From: Hydrogenophaga intermedia
GTDB lineage: Bacteria; Pseudomonadota; Gammaproteobacteria; Burkholderiales; Burkholderiaceae_C
Direction: 5' to 3'
Length of the DNA: 64,000 bases
Assembly: GCF_023715105.1 (NCBI RefSeq)
Contig: NZ_JAMBNO010000011.1
Location: forward strand, 1 to 64,000
Part shown: positions 25,252 through 33,771 of the stretch, piece by piece
Numbering within the stretch: position 1 is the first letter of the stretch
Layout of the letters: every line of letters starts with the position of its first letter
Position numbers and translations under genes: made by a program
Notes under the pieces: model-generated
Databases searched by the model: none
The model's input: the letters and a program-made list of their open reading frames with translations, nothing else
What the model was told of the DNA's origin: nothing

Positions 25252-27707
25252 GCCGCGAGGATCCCGCCCCAGTCGCCCGCGTGCAGCGGGCGCAGGTTCA
25301 GCCATTCGCTCACACCGGGCACCTGAATCAACACACCCAGCGACATCAGCGTGGCGCCGACGAGCCAGCGCGCCGCGGCGCTGTGCAGGCCGGTCAGTCC
25401 GCTGGCAATGCCGGCGCTGGACGCGAGCAGCACACCCAACCCCATGGCACGCGCGTGCTCGACATCGCGATCGGCCCCGAGCGCATGCAGGTAACTCCCG
25501 ACCACCGCCACGCTCACGAGGCTGCCGATCAAGGCCATCGCCAGCCAGGCATCGAGTGAGAAGAAGCGCGCGCGACGGTGTTGGTGTTGGCGTTCCACCG
25601 AGGCCAGTGGTCCGGCCGCGGGAAGGTGCTGGAACGCCAGCATTGCTGTCGGGTGGATCACCAGCTCGAGCCAGACGACGTGGATGGGCAGGAACAGCAG
25701 GGGCAGCCCCATCAGCGGCACGGCGGCGGCGCCAACCACGAGCGGCACGTGCACCAGCAGCAGGTAGGCGAACGCCAGGCGCAGGTTCAGGAACAGCTGG
25801 CGGCCCTCGGCCACCGCATCGACGATGGTGCGCAGGTTGTCGTCGAGCAGCACCACCGGCGCCACCTCGCGCGCACTTTGCGTACCGCGCTCGCCCATCG
25901 CCACGCCAATGTCGGCCATGCGCAGCGCAGGCACGTCGTTGACGCCATCGCCCGTGACGGCCACCAGCTCGCCGTCGGCCTGCAAGGCTTGCACCAGCGC
26001 GAGCTTTTGCGCCGGTGTCGCACGCGCGATCACGTGAACGCCGGCGTGTGTGCGCAGCAAGGCGCCGGCGTCGTCGCCCGGCGCGAGTGCGGCGACCACC
26101 GGGTGCGCGCCACCGAGCCCGATCTCGCGCGCGATCGCCGCAGCGGTGCCCGGGTGGTCGCCGGTGACCATGATCACGCGCAGACCGGCGTGCATGCAGT
26201 CGGTGATGGCCTGGCGCACGCCTTCGCGCACCGGGTCCTCGAAAGCGAGCAGGCCGACCAGGCCGAATCCAGACGCGGGTTCGGCATCCGCGGTGGCGTT
26301 TGCCGCCAGGTCGCGGCACGCGCAGGCAATGACCTTGTGGCCGTCGCGTGCCAGGGCCTCCACGCGCGCGAGCCAGGTGGCGCGCTGCGGGTCGGCGAGA
26401 TCGCACAGGGCGAGCACCGTCTCGGGTGCGCCCTTGGTGAAGGCCGTGGTGGCACCGTCGGCCGCGCGCACGATCACGGTCTCGCGTCGCCGTGCCTCGG
26501 TGAACGGGAACGCCGACAGGCGGGTCGCCGCGGGCAGCGGCCCGGCGGCACCGTGCAAGGCCTCATCGAGCGGATCGCCGCTGTCCGGCCGGGCAGCCCA
26601 CGCCGCGGACTGCAACAGGGTGGCGTCGTCCTGCCCATCGGCCGGCACACGATGCGCCAGCACCAGCACGCCCTCGGTGATGGTGCCGGTCTTGTCGGAG
26701 ACGATGCAGCTCACACGGCCGATGTTCTCCACCGCCACGGCGCGCCGCACAAGCGCTTTGCGGCGCGCCAGCCGGTAGACGCCCACGCCCAGAAAGAAGG
26801 TGTAGACGACGGGAAACTCCTCGGGGATCGCCGCCACCGCCAGCGTCACCGCGCTCAGCAACGCGTCGATCCAGCCATGCCCGTGCCACAACCGGATCGC
26901 CGCCAGTGCGGCGCAGGCGATCAGTGCCACCACGAGCAGTGCGACCACCAGCTCGCCGATGGCCTGCTGCAACGGTGTGGCGGCGTGGCTGCCTGCGGTG
27001 GCGGATCGCACGATCTCGCCGTAGCGCCTGTGGCCACCGATGCAGAGGATGCGCAGCCGCGCGTCGCCGGTCAGCAGGCGCGTTCCAGCAAAGCCACGGT
27101 TGACGTCGGCTGCACGGAGTGACGGCGGCGTGCCCGGTGCAACGCTGCGTTTGGGCACCGGCAGCGATTCGCCGGTCAGTGTGGACTCGTCCACCTGGAG
27201 TTCGCTGCCGCCCACCAGCAGCCCGTCGGCGGGAAAGTACCCGCCCGGCGTGATGGCCACCAGATCGCCCGGCACCAGGTCGCGGGCTGGCACGTCCTGC
27301 CATTCCCCGTCGCGAAGCACCCGCGCCGTGCTGGCCAGGCGGCTCGCCAGGCCCGCCGACGACGCGGCCGTGCGGCGATGCAGCCAGGCGTCCATGCCGA
27401 GCAGCGGCAGCATGGCCAGCAGCAGCGTGAGCGACTCGCCGCCCTGGCCCAGCAACGCGTACAGGCCCGATGTCACCAGCAGGAACCACAACATCGGGTC
27501 GCGCGCCGTGTCGCGCGCGATCACGCGCCAGCCGCTGGCTTGCGGCGGCACGATGTCGTTGAAGCCGTGCACGCGCTGCGCCTGCACCTGCGCCGAGGTC
27601 AGCCCCTGCGCGCTCGCATCGGCAGCATCGGCCGCATCGGTCGCGCCAGTCGCGTCGGCCGCGGCGAGGCGAACGGCTAGCGCACCAGCAGCACCGGCGT
27701 GCGGCAC
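25167..27707 (-). CDS. P-type cation-transporting ATPase
   Basis: About 846 residues. The phosphorylation motif SDKTGTITEG, the actuator loop DESTLTGESLPVPKR, the nucleotide site FTKGAPETV and the hinge TGDGVNDVPALRMADIGVAMG are all present. The membrane motif is AVAAIPEEFPVVYTFF (PEEFP in place of the PEGLP of calcium pumps). It belongs to the HAD P-type ATPases near the calcium group; the ion cannot be assigned. The start is uncertain: no ATG is near and GTG 27707, 31 bp inside the usp gene, is the best available. The first 25 residues are Ala/Asp-rich (DAADAADAS). Co-transcribed with usp from an FNR-type promoter. Confidence 0.85.
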   Translation of the reverse strand: MPHAGAAGALAVRLAAADATGATDAADAADASAQGLTSAQVQAQRVHGFNDIVPPQASGWRVIARDTARDPMLWFLLVTSGLYALLGQGGESLTLLLAMLPLLGMDAWLHRRTAASSAGLASRLASTARVLRDGEWQDVPARDLVPGDLVAITPGGYFPADGLLVGGSELQVDESTLTGESLPVPKRSVAPGTPPSLRAADVNRGFAGTRLLTGDARLRILCIGGHRRYGEIVRSATAGSHAATPLQQAIGELVVALLVVALIACAALAAIRLWHGHGWIDALLSAVTLAVAAIPEEFPVVYTFFLGVGVYRLARRKALVRRAVAVENIGRVSCIVSDKTGTITEGVLVLAHRVPADGQDDATLLQSAAWAARPDSGDPLDEALHGAAGPLPAATRLSAFPFTEARRRETVIVRAADGATTAFTKGAPETVLALCDLADPQRATWLARVEALARDGHKVIACACRDLAANATADAEPASGFGLVGLLAFEDPVREGVRQAITDCMHAGLRVIMVTGDHPGTAAAIAREIGLGGAHPVVAALAPGDDAGALLRTHAGVHVIARATPAQKLALVQALQADGELVAVTGDGVNDVPALRMADIGVAMGERGTQSAREVAPVVLLDDNLRTIVDAVAEGRQLFLNLRLAFAYLLLVHVPLVVGAAAVPLMGLPLLFLPIHVVWLELVIHPTAMLAFQHLPAAGPLASVERQHQHRRARFFSLDAWLAMALIGSLVSVAVVGSYLHALGADRDVEHARAMGLGVLLASSAGIASGLTGLHSAAARWLVGATLMSLGVLIQVPGVSEWLNLRPLHAGDWGGILAAYALVLLMVRALAARLAPASAIAFANTA

Positions 27708-28099
27708 AGGGAGAGCACCTTCGTGGCCACCGAGCCCAGCACCAGCCCGGCCAGAGCGCCACGGCCGTGCGTGCCGAGCACGACAAGATCGAAGCGCTGC
27801 TGCTCGGCCAGCCGGGCGATGGTGGACGCCGCCGGGCCGATGCGGTGCGCGAATTGCGCCGTCAAGCCACGCCGCTGAAAGAACGCGCGGACCGGCTTGA
27901 GCACGTTCTCGGCGTCCTCGCGGTAGAGAGCCTGCACGTCCGGCTTGTCGGCGAAGGCCGCCGCGCGGTGCGGCAAAGGTGCCACGCAATAGAGCACCGT
28001 GTAACTGTGTTGCGCGCCCAGCCAGCCGTCATGGGCAGCCAGAAAGGCCAGCATGCGCCGGGTGAAGGGGCTGCCGTCGACCGCCACGAGGATCTTCAA
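27677..28099 (-). CDS. Universal stress protein
   Basis: 140 residues starting LKILVAVDGSPFTRRML, the UspA N-terminus, and ending with FDLVVLGTHGRGALAGLVLG and VLSLCRTPVLLVR, which hold the GxxG...S/T-type ATP-binding loop. The start is a TTG at 28099 because AGGAGG lies exactly seven bases before it; the ATG seven codons upstream would put this site inside the gene. It overlaps the P-type ATPase gene. A perfect FNR box lies upstream in class II position, so the gene is likely induced at low oxygen, as known for Anr-controlled Usp proteins in Pseudomonas. Confidence 0.88.
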   Translation of the reverse strand: MKILVAVDGSPFTRRMLAFLAAHDGWLGAQHSYTVLYCVAPLPHRAAAFADKPDVQALYREDAENVLKPVRAFFQRRGLTAQFAHRIGPAASTIARLAEQQRFDLVVLGTHGRGALAGLVLGSVATKVLSLCRTPVLLVR

Positions 28100-28167
28100 G
28101 TTGCTGCCTCCTGCTTGCATGGGCCGCGGCCGGCAGGGTGATCGCCCTGACACCGGACACACGTGCG

Positions 28168-28208
28168 ATTGTGGTCCCCCGCAGCCGCAGCGGCTTGATC
28201 TTCATCAA
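28168..28208 (-). promoter_or_regulatory. FNR/Anr-type promoter of usp and P-type ATPase
   Basis: TTGAT-CTTC-ATCAA (28195-28208) is a perfect match to the FNR/Anr box. On the minus strand it is followed after 21 bp by CACAAT (28173-28168), a good -10. That would put the box centre near -41 from the start of transcription, the class II activating position. The transcript would have about 60 bases of leader before the TTG of usp. Confidence 0.75.
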
Positions 28209-28270
28209 CGCGGGGTGGCCATTGACAGCGTTCATCCGCAGCGTGAGCGGCCATCGGCGCGCACACGAGC

Positions 28271-28311
28271 TTGATGCGCATCAACATCGGCCCGGCGCAT
28301 GCATCTAGATT
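28271..28311 (+). promoter_or_regulatory. FNR/Anr-type promoter of the thiolase/DUF35 pair
   Basis: TTGAT-GCGC-ATCAA (28271-28284), a perfect FNR/Anr box and perfect 14-bp palindrome, is followed after 21 bp by TAGATT (28306-28311; 4/6 of TATAAT). The spacing equals that of the divergent usp promoter and again corresponds to a class II site. The thiolase ATG is 44 bp beyond the -10. Confidence 0.68.
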
Positions 28312-28354
28312 GCCAAGGCAGGCTGATCCAGCCACGGTATGGAAGGGGACATTC

Positions 28355-29635
28355 ATGCGGAACCAGTTGCGCGAGCCGGTGGCGATCGCCGGCGTCGGGT
28401 GCTCGCGATTTGGCGACCTGCTGAGCACGCCCGGCCTGAAGGGGCTGAGCCTGCAGGCGCTGACCGCCATGGCGGTGAAAGAGGCGCTCGACGATGCCGG
28501 GCTGAGCGGCCAGGACGTCGATGCGGTGTTCGCCGGCAACGCCATGGTGCACAGCTCGCAGGTGCCGGGCACCTACACCCAGCTCTCGAAATGGACCGGC
28601 ACGCAGTTCAAGGCCGGTGTGCACTTTGAGGCGCAGTGTTCGACCACCAGCGTCGGCGCGGCGCTGGCGGCCATGGCGGTGGCAGCCGGCGTCTACGACG
28701 TCTGTCTCGTCTACGGCCTGGAGACCACGCGCACCAAGGTCAAGGGCCTGAGCCCATACGAGCGCGAACCGATCAGCCACCAGCAGACCTGGCTGTGGAC
28801 CGACATGGCCGTGAACCAGGCCTACGGCGTGCCGCAGGGCTACGACATCTTCTCCACCTACAACGGTCTGGTCGCGCTCGGCTACTGCCGCAAGCACGGC
28901 ATCTCGATCGAGGACTACGAGCGCGGCATGTTCGAGCTCTGCCGCACGCGGCGGCTGCACGGCTCGATGAACCCGAAGGCGAACGTGCAGGAGACGCTGG
29001 AGGCCAAGGCCGCGGCCGAGGGCTTTGCCGACCCGTACGACTTCTGGCGCTCGGACCAGCACAACCCCTTCGTGGCCTGGCCCTCGCGGTTGTTGAGCCT
29101 GGTGACGACAGCCGACGGCGCGTCGGCGTTGGTGATCGCGCGGCCCGAGGCGCTGCGGGGTGCGAAGTCAACGCCGATCGGGTTCAAGGGCTTCGGCATC
29201 TGCTACAGCGACCTGCCCTGGTACGGCGAGGACCCGACGCACTGGGAGTTCGACCGACGCGCCTGCCACGCGGCAATGGACATGGCGGGCATCGGTGCGG
29301 CCGACATCGACTACCTGCACACGCATGATTGCTCGCACATCTCCGGCCTGTGCACGGCCGAGATGATCGGCTACCTGAAACCCGGCCAGGGGCTGGCCGC
29401 TGCGCGCGAAGGCCGTCTGCGCTTCGACGGCGACCGCCCGATGTCCACCCACGGCGGGCGCCACGCTTTCGGGCACGCCTGGGGTGCGAGCGCCGGCTCC
29501 GACATCTACGAAGCGGTGCTGCAGATGCGTGGCCAGGCGGGCAAGCGACAGATGCCCAAGCGACCCGAGATCGCCATGATCCACACGCATGGCTACGCAA
29601 TGATCAGCACCGCGGTCACCCTGGGAGCACTCTGA
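28355..29635 (+). CDS. Thiolase-fold acyl-CoA enzyme (SCP2/lipid-transfer type)
   Basis: 426 residues with AAGGGG before the ATG. The start VAIAGVGCSRFGDLLSTPGL and the nucleophile region EAQCSTTSVGAALAAMAVAA (Cys95) are thiolase-like, as is GGRHAFGHAWGASA near the end. The C-terminal loop that normally carries the second cysteine (CxG) instead reads MIHTHGYAMIST, so the classical acid/base cysteine is missing. It is followed after one base by a DUF35 Zn-ribbon protein, the usual partner of this thiolase subgroup, which includes lyases/retro-aldolases as well as thiolases. It may cleave a branched or cyclic acyl-CoA. FNR-type promoter upstream. Confidence 0.82.
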   Translation: MRNQLREPVAIAGVGCSRFGDLLSTPGLKGLSLQALTAMAVKEALDDAGLSGQDVDAVFAGNAMVHSSQVPGTYTQLSKWTGTQFKAGVHFEAQCSTTSVGAALAAMAVAAGVYDVCLVYGLETTRTKVKGLSPYEREPISHQQTWLWTDMAVNQAYGVPQGYDIFSTYNGLVALGYCRKHGISIEDYERGMFELCRTRRLHGSMNPKANVQETLEAKAAAEGFADPYDFWRSDQHNPFVAWPSRLLSLVTTADGASALVIARPEALRGAKSTPIGFKGFGICYSDLPWYGEDPTHWEFDRRACHAAMDMAGIGAADIDYLHTHDCSHISGLCTAEMIGYLKPGQGLAAAREGRLRFDGDRPMSTHGGRHAFGHAWGASAGSDIYEAVLQMRGQAGKRQMPKRPEIAMIHTHGYAMISTAVTLGAL

Positions 29636-29636
29636 C

Positions 29637-30056
29637 ATGGGCAACGAGCAAACACAGCCCAGCGCGATCCGCTGGTACTACGAGGGTCTGAAAGAGGGCA
29701 CGTTTCGCGCCGTGCGTTGCAACGACTGCGGGCGCCTGACCTTCCCGCCCACCGGGTGTTGCGAGCACTGCGGGAGCTGGTCGGTCGAGGGCACCACCAT
29801 CAGCGGCGAGGGCACGCTGCTGTTCGCGACCCACAACATCGCGCCCGCCTGCCACCCGCGCTTCGAGGCCATCGCCCCCTACGTCTATTGCCACATCCGG
29901 CTGAAGGAAGGCAACATCGTCCAGGCCATCGTGCTCGGCGTGCAGGCAACGCCCGAGCAACTGCATGCGCTGTTCAAGCGCGGCCCGGTGCCGGTGAAGG
30001 CAGAGACGTTGACGATGGAAGACCTGCCAGTGCTGGCGTTCCGGCTCGCCGCTTGA
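29637..30056 (+). CDS. DUF35 zinc-ribbon/OB-fold acyl-CoA-associated protein
   Basis: 139 residues. A zinc ribbon with Cys28, Cys31, Cys42 and Cys45 (VRCNDCGRL, GCCEHCGSW) is followed by an OB-fold (GEGTLLFATHNI, YCHIRLKEGNIVQAIVLG). DUF35 proteins bind thiolase-like enzymes and are thought to hold the CoA-ester; they are required for the activity of several steroid-degrading partners. It begins one base after the thiolase stop, so the two are surely co-translated and probably form a complex. Confidence 0.88.
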   Translation: MGNEQTQPSAIRWYYEGLKEGTFRAVRCNDCGRLTFPPTGCCEHCGSWSVEGTTISGEGTLLFATHNIAPACHPRFEAIAPYVYCHIRLKEGNIVQAIVLGVQATPEQLHALFKRGPVPVKAETLTMEDLPVLAFRLAA

Positions 30057-30095
30057 GCGTGCCGCAAGGCGAGGCTGTGGCGCTGCCTGACGCGA

Positions 30096-31127
30096 TCAGG
30101 CGAACCCGCTCAGCACGTTGGCTGCGTTGACGCCCAGCTCCTGGGCGGCATACCCGCCTTCCAGGATCAGTGCCGTGGGCAGGCCCAGCAAGTGCAAGCG
30201 CTGGCCGAGCCGGACGAAGTCTGGCGATTGCAGCGCGAACTTCGAGATCGGATCGCCCGCGTAGGTGTCCAGCCCGAGGGACACGACCAGCGCGTCGGCG
30301 CCGTGGGCCGTGACGCGCTGGCAAGCGGCCTCCAGCGCTGCGAACCAGCGATCAGCCGACGTGCCGGCCGGCAAGGGCAGGTTCAGATTGAACCCCGCGC
30401 CCTCCCCGCTGCCGGTCTCGTCGGCGTGACCCAGGTAGAACGGGTACTCGGTTCGCGGGTCGCCATGAATGCTCACGAACAGCACATCAGAGCGCGCGTA
30501 GAAGATGCTCTGCGTGCCGTTGCCGTGGTGGTAGTCCACATCGAGGACAGCCACGCGCTGGCAACCGCGGGCCAGCAGCGCCTCGGCCGCGATGGCGGCG
30601 TTGTTGAGCAGGCAATAGCCACCCATGAAGTCCGCCCCCGCGTGGTGGCCCGGCGGCCGGGTGGCGCAGAACACGGCACGCTCGCCTTGCGACAACAGCG
30701 CTGCCGCGCTTACCGCCGCATCGGCACCGGCCTTCGCGGCCTGCCAGCTGCCTGCGGCCAACGGGGTGCCGTTGTCCATGGAGTACAGGCCCAGTCTGGC
30801 GATGAAGTTGTCGGGCTCCACATCGTGGCGCAAGGTGCGCACCGGCCAGACCGAGGGGAATGGCTGCACGCTGGCGTTGGCAGGGTCGATGGCCAGCCAC
30901 TGCTGCCACACGGTTTGCAGAAAGTGCAGGTATGCGGCCGAATGCACACGGGGCAACACGTCCGCGCTGTCGACGTGCGGCGCGCGCACCTCATGCCCGC
31001 GCGCAGCGAGTTCCGCCAGCACGTACTCGGCGCGCGACGGCGTTTCAAAACACGGCACCCGCTCGCCGCGGAAGAACTCGTGTTGCGGGGCGTGCAGGGC
31101 GTGGCTGGGGGAGACAATGGCGAGCAT
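30096..31127 (-). CDS. Histone deacetylase-family (acetylpolyamine amidohydrolase-like) hydrolase
   Basis: 343 residues from the ATG at 31127. The arginase/deacetylase-fold zinc site is clear: RPPGHHAGADFMGGYCLLNN, VLDVDYHHGNGTQSIFY and VSIHGDPRTEYPFYLG, with LGLDTYAGDP and LEGGYA later. Bacterial members act on acetylpolyamines or other acetylated amines in the cytoplasm. It follows livF of the catabolic operon on the same strand after 137 bp without a strong terminator, so partial co-transcription is possible. The substrate is not known. Confidence 0.88.
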   Translation of the reverse strand: MLAIVSPSHALHAPQHEFFRGERVPCFETPSRAEYVLAELAARGHEVRAPHVDSADVLPRVHSAAYLHFLQTVWQQWLAIDPANASVQPFPSVWPVRTLRHDVEPDNFIARLGLYSMDNGTPLAAGSWQAAKAGADAAVSAAALLSQGERAVFCATRPPGHHAGADFMGGYCLLNNAAIAAEALLARGCQRVAVLDVDYHHGNGTQSIFYARSDVLFVSIHGDPRTEYPFYLGHADETGSGEGAGFNLNLPLPAGTSADRWFAALEAACQRVTAHGADALVVSLGLDTYAGDPISKFALQSPDFVRLGQRLHLLGLPTALILEGGYAAQELGVNAANVLSGFA

Positions 31128-31264
31128 GGCGGGCAGGCTGGTGGGTGTGACGGCAGGCAGGCAGCCTGGTGCCTGCACTGTAGCGGTGTCGATGTCCCGG
31201 CCAGGCCTGGTCACGCCGGGCATGAAGGGCCCTCTCCCACCCTTGCACGCCACACCAGCCGCCT

Positions 31265-31972
31265 TTACACGCTGATGCGGCCAACAAGCGCCTGACGGTC
31301 GCCTGGATCGCTCGATTCACCCTCGGCCACCACCTGGCCGCGTTCGATCAGGTAATGCCGCGTGGTCAGGTTCAGCGCGCGATGCACGTTCTGCTCGACA
31401 AGCACGATGGGTGTCCCTTCACGGGCCAGCTTGCCGATCAGCTCGAATATCTCGTCGACGATCATCGGCGCCAGCCCCTCCGTGGGTTCGTCGATCAGCA
31501 AGAGGCGCGGAGCCCCCGCCAGCACCCGCGCGATCGCCAGCATCTGCTGCTCGCCTCCCGACAAGGTGGTGCCCATCTGACGCCGTCGCTCGGCCAGCCG
31601 GGGAAACCGCTGGTAGGTCTCGTCCAGGCGCCGGCGGGATTCGGCCCGGCTGCGCGACGGGCACTGCATCTGGCCCAGTCGCAGGTTCTCTTCCACGGTG
31701 AGTCCGGGAAAGATGCGCCGGTCCTCGGGCACCAGGCCAATACCGCGGCGGCAGATCTGGTCGGCGCTGACGCCGTCGAGACGCTCGCCATCGAACAGCA
31801 CCTGTCCGCTCGACGGAGCCAGCCAACCCGCAATGGTCTTGATCACGGTGGTCTTGCCCACACCGTTGCGCCCGAACAGACCAATCACTTCGCCCTTGCC
31901 CACCCGTAGGTCGATGCCTTGCAGCACGTGGCTCAGACCGTAGTGGGTGTGAATGCCTTTGAGTTCGAGCAT
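31265..31972 (-). CDS. Branched-chain-type ABC transporter ATPase (LivF)
   Basis: 235 residues. Walker A is GRNGVGKTT, the signature LSGGEQQMLAIARVLAG and Walker B LLLIDEPTEGLAP, with the LivF-typical VLVEQNVHRALNL. It powers uptake with its partner LivG through the LivHM channel. It overlaps livG by one base (TGATG). Last gene of the 11-kb operon that starts with the molybdenum hydroxylase; the substrate is probably an aromatic or related acid rather than an amino acid. Confidence 0.93.
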   Translation of the reverse strand: MLELKGIHTHYGLSHVLQGIDLRVGKGEVIGLFGRNGVGKTTVIKTIAGWLAPSSGQVLFDGERLDGVSADQICRRGIGLVPEDRRIFPGLTVEENLRLGQMQCPSRSRAESRRRLDETYQRFPRLAERRRQMGTTLSGGEQQMLAIARVLAGAPRLLLIDEPTEGLAPMIVDEIFELIGKLAREGTPIVLVEQNVHRALNLTTRHYLIERGQVVAEGESSDPGDRQALVGRISV

Positions 31973-32721
31973 CAGTGCTTCTCCCCGAAATAGGCGGCCT
32001 GCACCGCCGGATTGGCGCGCACCTCGGCCGGTGGGCCCTCGGCCAGCTTCTGACCCTGGTGCATCACGACCACGTGGTCCGACAACTGCATCACCAGATC
32101 GACATCGTGTTCGACGAGCAGGATGGACAGCCCGTGGTCACGCGACAGGCCCCGGATCAGGGACTCGGTTTCGCGGGTGTCGGTGTGGCTCATGCCCTGG
32201 GTGGGTTCGTCGAGCAGCAGCATGCGCGGTCGCGAGGCCAGCGACACCGCGATCTCCAGGCGTCTTTGTTCGCCATGCGACAGGTAGCCGGCCAGCTCGT
32301 CGGCCTTGGCGCGCAGCTCGAACTGACCGAGTAGCTCGTCGACCCGTTGCGCGGCGATGGTGCTGCGCACCAGCGGCCGGAACAGGCCGCGGCCACGCTC
32401 CAGGAACTGTGCGGCCAGGCGAAGGTTTTCGCGCACCGTCAGATCGAAGAACAGGTTGGTGATCTGGAAGGAACGCGACAACCCATTGGCCAGCAGCTGG
32501 TGCGGCGCCTGGCTGGTCACGTCCCGGCCATCGAAGCGCACGCTGCCGGCCGTGGGGCGGATGGCACCGCTGATGAGGTTGAACAGGCTGCTCTTGCCTG
32601 CCCCGTTGGGCCCGATGACCGCGGTGATGCGGCCCGCCTGGGCCTCGAAGCTCACGTCGTGCACGGCCTTCAAGGCACCGAACTGCACGCTCAGGCCCTG
32701 AACCGAGAGGATGGCACTCAT
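31972..32721 (-). CDS. Branched-chain-type ABC transporter ATPase (LivG)
   Basis: 249 residues. Walker A GPNGAGKSS, signature LSHGEQRRLEIAVSLAS, Walker B MLLLDEPTQGMSH and VEHDVDLVM are visible. The signature LSHGEQ is the usual LivG form. It overlaps livM by 4 bp and livF by 1 bp. It forms the heterodimeric ATPase of the transporter with the next gene. Confidence 0.93.
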   Translation of the reverse strand: MSAILSVQGLSVQFGALKAVHDVSFEAQAGRITAVIGPNGAGKSSLFNLISGAIRPTAGSVRFDGRDVTSQAPHQLLANGLSRSFQITNLFFDLTVRENLRLAAQFLERGRGLFRPLVRSTIAAQRVDELLGQFELRAKADELAGYLSHGEQRRLEIAVSLASRPRMLLLDEPTQGMSHTDTRETESLIRGLSRDHGLSILLVEHDVDLVMQLSDHVVVMHQGQKLAEGPPAEVRANPAVQAAYFGEKH

Positions 32722-33770
32722 GGGTGGATCTCCTTGCGCGCGTGGCGGCGTTCCAGCCAGCGCTGCAGGGCCGGCGTGGCATAGCCGATCAGGCCGCGTG
32801 GCATCACGATCACGACGATCACGAACAGCACGCCGATCACGATGTGGTGATGCGCGGTGAAGGAACCCACCACCGAGCGCATGCCGGTGAGGATGGCCGA
32901 GCCATAGAGCGGGCCGATCAAGGTTCCGGTCCCGCCGACGATGACGTTGATGACCGCATTGCCCGAGACCTGGAAGAACATCAGTTCGGGCGAGACGAAG
33001 CCACGCAGCATGGGGTACAGGGCGCCGCTCATGCCGGCGATGCAGGCGGCAGCCACGAAGGCACCAAGCTTGTAGCGCCAGGGGTCCACCCCGAGAAAAC
33101 CCACGCGGTGCTCGTTCGTGCGGATGGCGTCGAGCTGGCGACCAGCCGGGGTGTCCATCAGGTAACGCAGTCCGATGTAGATCGCGCCGATGAACGCCAG
33201 CACCAGCAGGAAGAATCCTTCGGGCGTGCCCGAGTTCAGGCCGGGGATCACGGTGGCCGCGGGCACGCCGATGATGCCGTCGGAAGCCCCAAGCTCGCGC
33301 GTGTTGTAGATCACCTTGGACAGCACCTGTGCCATGCCGAAGCTGATGAGCGCGAAATAGACCCCCTTGGAGCGTATGGCGATCAGGCCGCCGATGAGGC
33401 CGGCCACCATGCTGAACGCCAGCGCGCTGGCCATGGCCAGCCAGAAAGAGTCGCTCCAGTGTTTGAGCACCAGTGCCGACACGTACGCGCCCAGGCCGAA
33501 GAACAAGGCTTGTCCCAGGGGGAGCAATCCGACGCGACCCAGCAGCAGGTCCACCGACAGTGCCAGACCACCGAAGATCAGGGCCTCCGTGGCCAGGCGC
33601 AGGTAGAACACGTCGCCCAGGGCGAACGCGGTGGCGCCGAAGACCAGGGCCCCGGCAAAAAACAGGATGGCCAGCCATGACGCGGCGGAGCGTCGCCGTG
33701 CCGGGGAGGCCAGGGCGTCCATGCCCTTGCGCCCCGAGGCGATCGCGGAAGTCGATGCGGGTGTGGTCAT
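32718..33770 (-). CDS. Branched-chain-type ABC transporter permease (LivM)
   Basis: 350 residues, about nine membrane segments, with the family signature around GLIAIRSKGVYFALISFGMA and VVGGTGTLIGPLYGSAIL-like text (here IVGGTGTLIGPLYGSAIL). An extra N-terminal tail of about 25 polar residues precedes the first segment. It is one base from livH and overlaps livG by 4 bp. Inner-membrane channel subunit. Confidence 0.92.
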   Translation of the reverse strand: MTTPASTSAIASGRKGMDALASPARRRSAASWLAILFFAGALVFGATAFALGDVFYLRLATEALIFGGLALSVDLLLGRVGLLPLGQALFFGLGAYVSALVLKHWSDSFWLAMASALAFSMVAGLIGGLIAIRSKGVYFALISFGMAQVLSKVIYNTRELGASDGIIGVPAATVIPGLNSGTPEGFFLLVLAFIGAIYIGLRYLMDTPAGRQLDAIRTNEHRVGFLGVDPWRYKLGAFVAAACIAGMSGALYPMLRGFVSPELMFFQVSGNAVINVIVGGTGTLIGPLYGSAILTGMRSVVGSFTAHHHIVIGVLFVIVVIVMPRGLIGYATPALQRWLERRHARKEIHP

Positions 33771-33771
33771 C

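Noticed and set aside
25167..27989. P-type ATPase extended through the usp gene
   Set aside because: The extra residues are Arg/Gly/Ala-rich shadow of usp; the universal stress protein reads well in its own frame.
31128..31264. Terminator between livF and the deacetylase gene
   Set aside because: GCAGGCA/TGCCTGC can pair with a six-base loop but there is no T-run; it may be chance.
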